The translations under genes were made by a program, and so were the position numbers. The notes beneath the pieces are model-generated. The model was given only the letters and a program-made list of their open reading frames with translations. It was not told the origin of the DNA and ran no database searches. From Pleurotus ostreatus/Saccharomyces cerevisiae fusant (Eukaryota > Opisthokonta): a stretch of DNA of 17,156 nucleotides. Location: positions 1 to 17,156 of the forward strand of contig JAMQCK010000716.1 in the NCBI GenBank assembly GCA_024196135.1. Direction: 5' to 3'. Position 1 is the stretch's first letter. Each line of letters opens with the position of its first letter. This document shows, piece by piece, positions 1 through 11,406 of the stretch.

Positions 1-226
1 AATGTCGTCTTCAAGCAGATAGGCCCTGCCCTCATCAAGCAGGACCAGGCGGAGGCCAAGAGCAATGTCGATACGCGACTGTCCTTCATTCAGGCCGAGA
101 TGTGCGCGGAAGTCCTGCTGATCCTGATTCTGCTGGCTGACGATCTTGAACAGAAAGCGAGTAGAAGGGCAGTTGAAGGATATCCAGCAAAGACAAGAGA
201 AGAAGAAGGCTGAGGTTCGTGGCTAA
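1..226 (+). CDS. YKE2: Prefoldin subunit 6 (C-terminal part, 5' truncated)
   Basis: Partial gene cut by the left window edge. Two exons are visible, 1-101 and 154-226, separated by a 52-nt intron (102-153, gtgcgc...cag). The spliced protein contains VFKQIGPALIKQDQAEAKSN, then VDTRLSFIQAEIKRVEGQLK, and ends in a charged helix with KKKAEVRG before TAA at 224-226. Established family knowledge: this is the distal hairpin and C-terminal helix of the prefoldin beta-type subunit 6, part of the hexamer that passes unfolded actin and tubulin to the cytosolic chaperonin CCT. The reading frame is open to position 1, so the N-terminal helix lies outside the window. The intron assignment is firm, because unspliced reading destroys the KRVE coiled-coil register. 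The gene converges with the OYE gene downstream. Confidence 0.85.
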
Positions 227-1461
227 TTGTGTGCCGTCGACGATATTGCTGAACAACTATATAGATCATCGACATTCAGACAGCCATTCAGCAACAGCAA
301 GCGCAGGCACCCGCGTCGTAGACGTATTCCACATACCGTGATCTTCCTGCTATACCCTGCGACCGCCGCTGGCCTGCATCGCGCGCGCGGACAACGTTGC
401 TCCATCACTGGCAGCAGCACCCTATGCCCGACTACAAGACAGTGCTGGTGGAGAAATCATGTCGAATAATTATGTGTACTTGACACGGTCAGGCCATCGA
501 CAAGGCGATAATGCAGCGCGCCGCGCCTGAATTGCACCGAAATTTAGCATACTCGAGATATGCATTGGTCATCTGCATACCGGGGCACAAAAACCAACGC
601 ATATATCTTGATGATTGACCACGATGCGCAGAGAACAACGACGCGTAGAGCAGAAGAAAAGACGCGTCACTGTCCGCAACCCATCGAAATTCGTCCGCGG
701 TTGTGCGCGCCACTGATCTCATTTCGGCAAACCCCGAACCCAAACACTGACAAACCTTCGCCTCGTCAGCCCAGGCCATAAACTTCCTTAAGCTTCCACC
801 TTCGGGAGCAATTGCCCCGGTCCTCCCATTTGGTCCTGTTCTACCCATCTGCTTCCTGACCTCCTCATCTGCTTCCTGGCCTACTCATCTGCTTCCTGTT
901 CCCTCATCTGCTCCTGTCGACGGCAATCTATCCTTCCTGGTCACGAGACGGGGCTCTAGCCTTCGGTATCATGCCGCACCGGGACCACAATCTTCGAGCA
1001 ACTTGTCCCGAATCGGTCGAACCTTGAACTACGCATCAGTAGGCGCGCTGGTTCACGTCTGCCGTGCACGGCACTGAGGCTCAAATTAGGTGCGCTAGCT
1101 CCGTAGCAGATTCAGCATGAGCCCACTGTACGTAGGCGCCATTCCGCCTTTGGACTGTTACCATCCCTCGCCAAAATATGACCACCTGAACGAGCTGATA
1201 GATAGTCTTGTTAATTGATACTTTACAAGCGCAGATACATGAGCTCTATGGCATAGCGTGCGTCTATGATCCTTTCTGTCACTTCTCGTCATTCCTACAA
1301 ATCCACGGCACTGCGGAACCCCCTGCATCGACAAGGACCTCCGCGCGGCTGCCCGACGCTCTACTTGGGGGTGTGGTCCCTGCGCGACGTGCCACGGCCA
1401 AAGAAACCCCTGATGCGGGAGGTCAGATGCTGCTTGCGAACTCCCTTCAAGGACCTTCCAC
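227..1461. other. Gene-poor convergent spacer
   Basis: This is about 1.2 kb between the stop codons of prefoldin (+) and the OYE gene (-), so it holds the two 3' UTRs. Short open frames exist on both strands, but none has a recognisable domain, a credible splice pattern or a family resemblance that I can see. The only structured element noted is the small tandem repeat at 846-917. Confidence 0.5.
846..917. repeat. Short tandem repeat, 20-bp unit, about 3.6 copies
   Basis: The unit CATCTGCTTCCTG plus a 6-7 nt variable spacer starts at 846, 866, 886 and 905, giving spacings of 20, 20 and 19 bp. The last copy is shortened (CATCTGCTCCTG). It lies in the convergent spacer, outside any supported gene, and is pyrimidine-rich on the + strand. 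Confidence 0.75.
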
Positions 1462-3035
<1,574 letters not shown>

Positions 3036-4014
3036 GGCGGGCTCAGAGATGGGTGCTAGCTGATGGAGGGTGGGTGTGTTCGATAAGATGGGATCGTGAG
3101 AGCAAGAGCAGGCACCTACTCGCTGCTAAATACGTGCGTTTGACGAAGCGTGGAAGGTGCGAGAAACACGCGGGGAATGCGACGTGTGGTACTTGGAGGG
3201 TTGTGGATAGATGAGGTCCAGGTGCAAGGGGCGACGCCTTGCTTTTGTAAGGCGAAGGGAGATGCGAAGTATGTCGGACATTGCTAGAGAGATCGGAGAG
3301 CCTATATGTATCCTTGACGCATCCGCGCGTGAGAAGGATCAAGCGCCTCGAGCTTCACTAAGGCCTATGTCAGGATTTGTGATTTTGTAAGCCAGGTAAG
3401 CCTTCTGGTCAGCAAGGCCTCTGAGAAATACCGCACAACACTTCCGAGACGGGACTGGTGGGAAGGGTGAACATCTGGCATTCAGAAGACCACTTTATTC
3501 CGAGTATTCCGAGTACCAAGACGCGGTTGTGCGGTTCGAGGTGGAAGCGGGGCCACATGGCGCGAGACTCGCGCAAGGGAGTGGAAGTTGCCTTTTTGGG
3601 AAATCTCTCTTCAATCAGTAATGTCACGTGCGCTTGAATGTTGAAGTACACGGCAGCCCTTCTTCGTTTGTAAGTGGACGCTGCTCGCCAAGGACCCATC
3701 CTTACTCTCCCCCACAGCAATCATGAAGCACCCCTCCTCATCTACGTGTGGGAATCTGAGTAGAAATCACAATTTGGCAAGACCTTTCCTCGCACATAGG
3801 TGCGCGTGCAATGTTTACCTCCAAGTAGGCTTGATCGTGGGCAGCTTAAAAGACCACGATTCTGGTATCATCAAAATATAGAGCCACAGATATCCCAATC
3901 ATAAGTTACGGCTGCCAACAGTGATTTGTGCCGTACAACACGACCGGTAGGTAACATGCCGCGAATGTCCGTACTCTTTCCATCCCATTGTCAACGTGTT
4001 TTATGGTAGGTAAA
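3036..4014. other. Intergenic region upstream of the OYE gene
   Basis: About 980 bp between the OYE start codon and the stop codon of the small GPI protein gene; both are read leftwards. It should hold the OYE promoter and the 3' UTR of the GPI gene. I see no clear TATA box near the OYE start and no credible gene. The minus-strand open frame around 3409-3720 has no ATG at its 5' end and no recognisable content. Confidence 0.45.
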
Positions 4015-4564
4015 TTAGAGCACGACGTATGCGCCGAGGAGAACACTCGCTGCGGCGGTCGCGAGACCAAAGACTAGGGACCCGGATGCCGAAAGAGCGG
4101 AGACGGCGCCGTTGCTGCCAGCGGCCGAGGCGGCAGCGCTAGCGGAAGAGCTGACACTGGAAGCCGACGAGCTCGCGCTGGAAGCGATGCTGCTCGCCTC
4201 GCTCGCCGCTGAGGATGCGGCGTCGCTGGCGGAGCTAGCACTGCCGGAGGCGGCGCTGCTGGCGGTCGATGACGCGCCGCTGACGACGCTTCCTGCTCTT
4301 GATGTCGCCGAGCTGTAGTAAGAAGAGACTGGGAAGGAGGGTCAGAGTTGGCCGCGGAGGATACTCAATGGTGCTCACGGTCGCCTGTTACGCCAGATGC
4401 TGCGGCGCTGGTGAGCGAGTTGAAGACGCTGCTGACTGCGGCACCGTCAGTTCCAGACGGTGGGGACAGGGACTAGAAAACTCACCTTGGCGCTTCTCCT
4501 CTTCAGCAGCGACGGCGGTCGCGGCGAGGGCGGCGACGAGGATGGTCTTGGTGTTGAAGTACAT
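4015..4564 (-). CDS. Small Ser/Ala-rich GPI-anchored surface protein (paralogue 1)
   Basis: Three exons, 4564-4486, 4435-4379 and 4328-4015, give 149 residues. Residues 1-20 form a signal peptide (MYFNTKTILVAALAATAVAA), followed by EEEKRQ with a Kex2-type KR. The middle (about 46-128) is almost pure Ser/Ala with scattered Gly and Val, a likely O-mannosylated stalk. The C-terminus is a small-residue region (AAGSNGAVSAL) followed by a hydrophobic tail ending LLGAYVVL, which is the layout of a GPI-attachment signal. Both introns are phase 1. Intron positions, the EKRQ motif, the SLTSAAAS and SYYSSAT segments and the tail match the gene at 14609-15298. A TATA box lies 69 nt upstream of the ATG. 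Function is unknown; cell-surface localisation is inferred. The long antisense frame rich in Ala, Leu and Glu is only its complement. Confidence 0.85.
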
Positions 4565-4632
4565 GGCGTTAGGAGGGGGGATACGTCGTCGAAGGTACGG
4601 TGAAGAAATAACGCTAGCCAGAGGACCTGCCC

Positions 4633-4639
4633 TTTTATA
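4633..4639 (-). promoter_or_regulatory. TATA box of the GPI protein gene at 4564
   Basis: On the minus strand this reads TATAAAA, 69 nt upstream of the ATG at 4564. Distance and sequence fit a core promoter element for this gene. Confidence 0.6.
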
Positions 4640-4908
4640 CGGGTCGAGGGGCAAATGACGCCCTCGATGGCGTAGGCGCCGTCAGGGCGAGCGAAGAAGA
4701 CTTGACGTGCGCCGCGAGTACGATGCTGGTCATCAGGCGAGCCTCGCCCCACGTTAGGTGCCGTAGCTTGACGTGCCGTGAGTTTCATTAGGCTCGAATC
4801 CTGCAGATGATGCGTCCATGGCCGCGTTGGCCCCACAGAGTGGCACATTCAGACCGACGTCCGCGAGGACGCAGAAGGTAATGTCGGTCTATTACCGCAG
4901 GAAAGGTT

Positions 4909-4940
4909 CAGCAGCACGAGGTTTCCAGCAGCACGAGGTT
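4909..4940. repeat. 15-bp direct repeat, 17-bp period
   Basis: CAGCAGCACGAGGTT is present twice, at 4909-4923 and 4926-4940, with 2 bp between copies. It lies about 345 bp upstream of the GPI protein gene start. Function is unknown; it may be chance slippage. Confidence 0.6.
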
Positions 4941-5297
4941 AGCGGGCGGAGCCTGCCCTAAGTCCGTTGAGTAGAATCATCCCACGGAAACGGAGGATTT
5001 CCAGGTCAGTGCCACCTGAGAAACGAGGCGAAGGTCCATACAAGTAGGGCGGTTATCCTACAAATAGGTCCCAAATCTGCGCGCGTATGGGCACGAGAGG
5101 CATGAGACGCAGCCAGCCTCATTTCTGGGGAGTGCACTTCTGGACGACGAAGACGCTGCCGCTGTATGGACGGCGTTCAACAGACGAGGGCCACGAATGA
5201 AATCATTGACTCGCCTAAGGGATAAATGGGTTCTGACTTGAAGAAGCCTTTCATTCGAGGGATGAAGCAAGAGCGAGCGAGCAGGATGGGATTCTAC

Positions 5298-5753
5298 TCA
5301 TAAGGTGACGAGCAAGGCGCCGACGGAAGCGCCTAGTGCCACAGCAGATACGCCAATCAAGAACCCTGTGTATACAGAGAGCATACTCTTCGCAAAACCA
5401 TCATTTGAGGTGTTCCTCGACGCGCCCACCCTATACAGTCCGCCGTGACGTGTATTCAATACGCCACCAGAGAGAGCCGCGCTGGAGTTGAAGTGTGTTT
5501 TGAACCAGAGCGATGTTGGGCTTGTCGTAGACATGCAGCACGCCGTTATGTGCTCACCGAGGGCGGGAGGGCTGCTGGCGTCGATGGAGGTTGAAGACGT
5601 TGCGCTACTTTCGGTGGCTAAGGATGAATAAGCGATAGCAAGTTCATTCCACTTGCGATACGCACCATCAATGTTCACCGATATAGGGCTGCAGGTAGCG
5701 CAAGCGATGATCATGAGGACGACCATTATTATGACTTGAAGCCCATGGTTCAT
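5298..5753 (-). CDS. Small secreted protein with GPI-like tail, distant relative of the Ser/Ala-rich proteins
   Basis: A 151-codon open frame from an ATG at 5753. Residues 1-22 are a hydrophobic signal peptide (MNHGLQVIIMVVLMIIACAT), followed by a Ser/Thr-rich middle (ESSATSSTSIDASSP) and a hydrophobic C-terminus ending VALGASVGALLVTL. That tail resembles the GPI tails of the genes at 4015 and 14609. A TATA-like TATAAG lies 55 nt upstream. Splicing is uncertain. A canonical 48-nt, frame-neutral intron candidate (5618-5665, gtgcgt...ccttag, phase 1) would place the exon border like the paralogues. A second candidate (5482-5557, gtgagc...ctccag, 76 nt) would shift the frame and stop after a few codons. 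A longer one (5366-5557, 192 nt) would keep the tail. The single-exon model is reported. It could also be a decaying copy. Confidence 0.55.
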   Translation of the reverse strand: MNHGLQVIIMVVLMIIACATCSPISVNIDGAYRKWNELAIAYSSLATESSATSSTSIDASSPPALGEHITACCMSTTSPTSLWFKTHFNSSAALSGGVLNTRHGGLYRVGASRNTSNDGFAKSMLSVYTGFLIGVSAVALGASVGALLVTL

Positions 5754-6485
5754 CCTGGTCGGCGAGCGAAAAGAGAGAAAAGCGCAACGCTCAGACAGCA
5801 GTGCCTACTTATAGCTGTAGACAGAACAGCGAGGTGAGGTTCCATTTGGAAAGTACAGGAGACTATCGAGAATCTGGTGTACGCTGTGAAGGTCCAGGGC
5901 GTAGAATTTCCGCTGTTGATGCCAGACTCTGAGGTAGTGCGCTGCTCAGACTGAGACCCACCATCATTGCAAGGGAAAAGTACACCACTCAAACAACAAC
6001 AAAAAAGAATGAAGCGGAGAGCAGACGCATAGTGCACAGGCAATCATGATGACGGAGGACAAGGAGAACAGCTGGAAAATGCCGAGGCCCGAGGGGATTC
6101 GGAAGTTGCCGGGTGTTCGAATCGACGAATGCCTCCCCGATTTCTCATCTCGCCCTCATACACGGCGAACACCCCACTCACTCTAGACTCTATTTCGCAA
6201 CAGCAGCGCACCTGATATTAGTCGGCAATATCGATACCTAGTCAATGAGCGTCTGCATTACAAGGTGGTATGAACAGGTGCGGTACTCCGTCCACCTGTA
6301 CGAGCGCCCGGCGTCGTCTGTCTATGTACATCGTAGCGGTGGCTGCATCGCTACCATGCAGCGGCGACCACGCCTCGCCTCGCCTGCTCTACCTCGTGCT
6401 CTACAATAATCCCCGCTGTGAACCTCCCTCCACGATCCGCCTGGTCCACGATCCGAATGCCTGATATCCCCTGCAGATGCCCCGA
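5754..6485. other. Intergenic region downstream of the first GT32 gene
   Basis: About 730 bp that should hold the promoter of the small secreted-protein gene (TATA-like element at 5808-5813) and the 3' UTR of the GT32 gene ending at 6486. I see no further gene: the short open frames lack start context, splice logic or recognisable content. Confidence 0.45.
5808..5813 (-). promoter_or_regulatory. TATA-like element upstream of the 5753 start
   Basis: The minus strand reads CTATAAGTA here (core TATAAG at 5813-5808), 55 nt upstream of the ATG at 5753. It supports this open frame as a transcribed gene. Confidence 0.5.
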
Positions 6486-8865
6486 TCACCACTTGAGCCA
6501 TTCGCCGTACATGTTTGGCCGCTCGCCGCGAATGTACGACTCAAAGGTGCGCTTGAGCACGGTCGACCAGTCAAGGTCGCGCTTGTCGTCTGCGGTGTGC
6601 TCTGCGCCGTCTACCGGGGCAGGCATGCCAGTCGCCCGCAGCGCTTCCCGCGCCTGGCGTTCGCCAGCGATGAATCGTTCGCCAAGGTCCGGCCAGTTCC
6701 GTGCAGGATCGAAAGGCTTCCACCTAGTGAAGGTCAGCACCATCCATTGAAACACTGAAAGCCTCACTTACCAATAGTTGTGGAAGTGGTAAGAGTAAGC
6801 GCCCTTGTAGAAGCCGTCGAAGCCCAATGCTAATGGTGCACCCCCTGACTGGGCTGGTGTCTCGAAGAACTCGGAGAAGCTGCATGGCATGTCAGTAACA
6901 GTCTCATCATCATCTTCAACGCACTCACTCGGTAAGATAGGGCTGTGGCGGCCGATCCCGCTGGAAGTCTTCCGTGTTTAGCCACGCAGAGTCGAAGAGC
7001 GCATCCGGCAAGCGCAACAACAACGGCTCAAGGTATGCATCCTTGGTGTACCGCGCTACTGTCATCGGGTGGAAGTCCATGTTGTTTTTCAGCGCAGTGC
7101 GGAAGAGGAAGGTGCCAAGCGCGCTTTGCTTGTTAAGCTTCAGCACCGCAGTGTTGTACTTGGGCAAACGCGACCACCGATAGGCGAACGCGCCCTTCCA
7201 GCCCCATAGCTCCTCCCAGTCACGAAGGAAGATGGTGTCCGCGTCGAGGTAGATACCGCCGAAGCGATGGCAGAGTACGAAGCGGGCCATGTCAGACAGG
7301 ATGACACTAAGACGGTCGTACGACGAGGCAGACTTGGAGCCCAGGCGGTTCATCATATCATCATCGTCCTTCTTCGCAGCAGATGAGCTGCTCTGCTCCT
7401 CCTGCTTCTTCGGCACCTGCATGACGTGCCCGCCAGAGTTGAAGAGCGAATCCAGGTGGCGCCATTCATCCTTGAGCTCGGGTACACCGTCCAACTGCTC
7501 CGTCGTGTTCCACATCTTGAAGTGGATCACGTCCTTGAAGCGCGGGTGTAGGAAGGGCGCGGCCCAAGGGTTGTCCTTCAGTCCGTCGAACATTTCGCGC
7601 ACGACGTTCGGGTTAGGCACAGACGCTGCAGGTCCCGGGTTGATCCACAACCAAAATTGGGGGCGACATGCCGAGCGGGAGGGGAAGTTGTCGAGGTGCA
7701 GGCCAGTGTTTTGGGTAAAGAGGAAGGAGAGGAGGGCCATGTACGGCTTATCCGTGAAGGGGCCGGTCCAGAACATGTGGAATATACGGGGGTTTTCTGG
7801 GTCGCACGGTTCCGGAAGGGCGGAGTACGGGTGCTGCTCGGCCGGAGGACGAAGCTTGAGCGACGGCTCCCAGTCTACACCCCAGCGACGGTTCAGACCA
7901 CTGTTGGGATCACCTTCGCTCGCAAGAGCAGTGATGGGGCTTATCGAGCCACCGGCATCTGAGCGGGAGACGTTGTAGGTGTCGAGCTGCTCCATGTAGA
8001 TGTACTTCCAGTCGTCCATCTCGCCGCGTCGCAAGCGCTGGCCATTGTCCAGACCTGCGCCTACGCGGAGGACTTCAAGACAGTCGCGCACGTACTAAAT
8101 AAAGGATTAGAGAGCGCGGTCACGGGATTGGGGCGATGCGCACCTTGTCCTCGGAGAAGTCGCAGTTGTCCATAACGATGTCAAGGTCAGCAGCGCTGCC
8201 AGGGACAGGTCGTGGGGGGTAGGCGACGTTGGGGGGACGACTTTGGATGTCAAGGTAGACGCGCTGCGCGCCAACTCCCTCGGAGTCGGTGGTGGGACGG
8301 ATACCGGGAGGGGCCTTGAACCTGTTGGTCTTGTACGGGGGAACGCCAGGATTGCGGATGGGCTTGGCGAAGCCGATCTGCTCTGGTACTGGGGAAAAGT
8401 CAGCTACACGCGACTATCAAAGCCGGAAGGCCACGTACTCGGACGACGGCTAGGATAGTGACCGCTTGCTACCTCCCACTCCCATATCTTTTGCAGGTCG
8501 CTGCGCGTGTAGACAAGCGTTGGCGGGTCACCCATGAAGGGGATGCGCGTCGTCGGCCATTGCTTCTCCTTGCTGCCATAACGCTTGCCGAATGCGAACG
8601 CAGTGAGTAGCAGCGATACTAGGGCGAAGAAGAGGAGGATAGTGCCCGGAATGAGTCCGAAGCGCACGACGAAGAAGTGGTGGGCCCGGAAGGGATTCGG
8701 TATAACGAGGACTCTGCGGGGAAAGGGCAGCGGTATGCGAATGTACGGCGGAGGGGTCTGAGTGCGGCGCTTCGTGAGCTTTTCCGGGAGGGCGGAGGAG
8801 AAGAGCGGGAGTTGCGAGCGGGGCTTTGCGTGGCCATTGCCGGGGTAGTAGATGGACGAGGGCAT
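6486..8865 (-). CDS. GT32-type glycosyltransferase, type II membrane protein (copy A)
   Basis: Five exons, 8865-8439, 8388-8144, 8094-6929, 6879-6772 and 6723-6486, give 727 residues. The ATG at 8865 is the first in frame, since an in-frame TAG lies 66 nt upstream. One transmembrane segment (about 70-92, GTILLFFALVSLLLTAFAFG) follows a basic Pro-rich N-terminus, the type II Golgi topology. The lumenal part has RIFHMFWTGPFTDKPY, WLWINPG, and HRFGGIYLDADTIFLRDW with the DXD motif (DAD, about 508-510), which binds the nucleotide-sugar metal in the Gly_transf_sug/GT32 family. Conserved C-terminal blocks include SAWLNT and GERPNMYGEW. Donor and acceptor sugars are not readable. Compared with its tandem neighbour it carries about 27 extra residues, Ser- and Asp-rich, before the DXD block. 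Intron phases are 1, 0, 2, 2, as in the neighbour. Confidence 0.9.
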
Positions 8866-9038
8866 CGCGCCGTCGCCGTCACCGAGTCTGCCGTCGTCGC
8901 CGTCCGCCGTCGTGGTGAGGTTCAAGTTCTAGCACTTCGACACGCCGCGGCACGACGATCCGATCAGCGTTGGACCCACAACTTGAGTTTCTTACTGCGC
9001 AGCACTAGCGCTGACACGTCTGCCCGCAGTTTACATGT
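8866..9038. other. 173-bp spacer between the two GT32 genes, with GACGGC-rich 5' leader
   Basis: Everything between the stop of copy B and the start of copy A. Immediately upstream of the copy A ATG the minus strand is rich in GACGGC/GACGAC units (about 8868-8912) and is open in frame for 20 codons without an ATG. The first-copy promoter must lie here or inside copy B's 3' end. Confidence 0.5.
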
Positions 9039-11215
9039 TCACCAAACAATCCATTCGCCATACATATTTGGTCTCTCGCCGCGTACATACGACTCGAACG
9101 TACGCTTCAATACCGCTGACCAACTCAAATCTGCCGCCGCGTCCCCATCCAGCTCACGCCCTGGCGAGATCCTAGCTGCCTGCCGCAACTGCCTCTCCCC
9201 CTCGTAGAAGCGTACCCCGAGCTCGGGCCAATTGCGGATCTTGTCGAAGGGCTTATGCCTGTGTGCGGGTCAGCAGAGCCGCGGTTACACCGGCCTAGTA
9301 GTCACCATTGATTATGATAGTGGTGGGAGAAAGCGCCCTGGAAGAATCCTTCGAAGCCAAGCGCTTCTGGCTCTCCGATTGTGGTGTCGAAGAACTCGCT
9401 GAAGCTATAAGACCATGAGCGAAGGGCTGAAAATATCCTCGAGAAAACCCACCTCTCGAAGTACGGTTGTGGCGGTCGATCCCTCTGGAAGCTATCCGTG
9501 TTCAGCCACGCCGAATCGAACAAGGCATCTGGCAGCCGCATATACAGAGGCTCCAAATTCGCCTCCTTCATGTACTTGGTGACCGTGATAGGGTGAAAAT
9601 CGAGCCCATTTCGCAGCGCTGTCCGAAGGATGAACGAACCAAGCTGAGTCTGCCGCCCAAGCTTCGTTACCGCCGTGTTATATCGCGGGAACCGCGACCA
9701 CTGGTACGCAAACGCGCCCTTCCATCCCCATAACTCTTCCCAGTCTCGCAGCAGTACCGAGTCCGCGTCCAGGTAGACACCGCCAAAGCGGTGGCATACC
9801 ACGAACCGTACCAGGTCCGAAAGGATCACGGACATGCCTTCCAGAGTGGCGTGGTTGCCCGAGGCCACCACTTTGCCCTCCGAACGGATGACGCTCACGT
9901 CCCTCCAGCGGTCCTTCAACTCGTCCAACGAATCCAGCTGCTCGCCCGTTTGCCATAGCTTGAACTGGATCACGTCTCGGAAGCGAGGATCAAGAAAAGG
10001 CGCCGCCCATGGACTGTTGCGTATGTGTTCCTCAAGCTGCGCCTCGTTCGAGACGTCGGGTGCGTTCACCCAGACCCACAGTCGCGGACGACATGCCTCG
10101 CGAGAGGTGTTCTGAGTGTAGAGGAAGGACAACAACAGAACATAGGGCTTGTCCGTAAACGGAAGCGCCCAAAAGACGTGGAAGAGTCGCGGATGGTCGG
10201 AGTCGCAGCTCGGCACGGGCGACGGGTGGTCGATGGGTGGCACGATCGGCTTCGCGGACAACCGCCTGAGCTCTTCGTGCTCCAGCTCCGCATTCCGCTG
10301 CGCCTCCGCATACGTCGCGCCCGTCAGGTTCAGCACCGCCTTCCCCGTCTCCACATACACGTACTTCCACTCTTCCAGCGCGCCCTGCCGCACGCGCCGC
10401 CCGACGTCGAGGCCCGCGCCACGCCGGAGCACCTTGAGGCAGTCGCGCACGTACTGTGTGGCTAGGTCCTAAGCACACGCGCGGAACGGGAGGGGGGAAG
10501 GCATGGGGCGCACTTTGCCTGCGTTGTAGTCGCAGTGGGCGAGCACTGCGTCGAGGTCGGCGATCGCGCCCATTGGGGGCCGCGGGGGCCATGATGCGTT
10601 GTGCGCGAAAGCGTCGAGGTAGACTCGCTCGCTGCCGATGCCTTCTGTTGGCGTTCCGAGGGATTCGTCGGTGAGGGCTTTGTACTTGCTGGGTATTCGG
10701 CTGCGCGAGGGTATACTGGGATTATGAGGTCGCGCGCTCAGCCCGACCTCCTTTGGTACTGGCATTTTGTCAGTCATTGGTCTGGGACGTAGAATCCCCC
10801 CACACGCACCTGGTCTCCTACTCGGATAGTGCCCGGCGTTGACCTCCCACTGCCATAGTTCCCGCAGCCGTTCGGGAGTATAGTCGACCAGAGGACCCGT
10901 CGAGACGAAGGGGATCGCACGCGTCCACTCATACCCCGTCTTCAGTATCGCAATTGCAGCAATACTCAAGAGGGCCAAAGTCGCCAACAACAGCATACGC
11001 GCCTTGCTCAGACGCGGCGCATTGCGCCTCGGATGCACGGCTGGCAGCTGCAGCACGACTGGCTCCCGTTTGAACAAGCGCTGCGCCCAGGACGAGGATG
11101 ACTTCCACTGCCGTGAGTCCTGCCGGCTATGCGCGAACATGCCAGAGGCCACAGAGTCGGAAGGGAGATTGTGCGAGCGAGCAGTGGGGGGCAGGTTCAA
11201 GTAGACGCGCTGCAT
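9039..11215 (-). CDS. GT32-type glycosyltransferase, type II membrane protein (copy B)
   Basis: Five exons, 11215-10810, 10758-10514, 10453-9453, 9404-9306 and 9258-9039, give 656 residues. The start is the first in-frame ATG. Exon 2 has the same 245-nt length as in copy A and all four intron phases match (1, 0, 2, 2). A transmembrane segment lies at about 73-91 (MLLLATLALLSIAAIAILK). The lumenal domain has RLFHVFWALPFTDKPY, CHRFGGVYLDADSVLLRDW with the DXD at about 446-448, DALFDSAWLNTDSFQRDRPP, and a C-terminus ending GERPNMYGEWIVW. These are the hallmarks of the Gly_transf_sug/GT32 family, which transfers sugars in the Golgi lumen; linkage and substrate are unknown. It lies head-to-tail with copy A and 191 bp downstream of the ThuA-like gene. 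Intron 3 (9405-9452) is 48 nt and stop-free, so its retention would insert 16 residues in frame. Confidence 0.9.
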
Positions 11216-11406
11216 CAATTCGATCACGGGCGCCGTTCGCGCCACCCGCTTCGGCAAGATCCGTGGAGTTCAATTTCGGGCATGCGTTCAAGAACTGGAG
11301 GTGCCCGGTTTCAAGCAGCGCATTGGTTTTGATCGTCTCGAGTACAAGGCCAAAATGCCCGTGGATGATTGTTACTTCAATTACGCGGATAGAATGTTGT
11401 CGAAAT
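11216..11406. other. 191-bp spacer between ThuA-like and GT32 copy B genes
   Basis: Both flanking genes are read leftwards, so this short spacer must contain the 3' end of the ThuA-like transcript and the promoter of GT32 copy B. No clear TATA box was found. Confidence 0.4.

Larger units (their letters stand above)
4565..5297. other. Intergenic region between two small secreted-protein genes
   Basis: About 730 bp holding the promoter of the gene starting at 4564 (TATA box at 4633-4639) and the 3' UTR of the gene ending at 5298. A 15-bp direct repeat (CAGCAGCACGAGGTT) occurs at 4909-4923 and 4926-4940. The open frames here have no recognisable content. Confidence 0.45.

Noticed and set aside
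489..848. 119-codon minus-strand open frame in the left spacer
   Set aside because: No recognisable domain, composition or splice context, and it fits a chance frame in the convergent spacer.
3409..3720. 103-codon minus-strand open frame
   Set aside because: Its 5' end is not an ATG and the translation has no recognisable feature; treated as intergenic.
4112..4318. Leu/Ala/Glu-rich 68-codon + strand frame that looks like a repetitive helix
   Set aside because: It is the complement of the Ser/Ala stalk of the minus-strand GPI gene, whose splice structure and paralogue support the minus strand.
4785..4805. GCTCGAATCCTGC, resembling the 3' part of a tRNA
   Set aside because: No matching upstream arms on either strand.
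6100..6135. GTTCGAATC, resembling a tRNA T-loop
   Set aside because: Flanking bases do not form a T stem, and no D arm, anticodon arm or acceptor stem can be folded around it.
7289..7978. 229-codon + strand open frame
   Set aside because: Antisense of the main exon of GT32 copy A, with no recognisable domain of its own.
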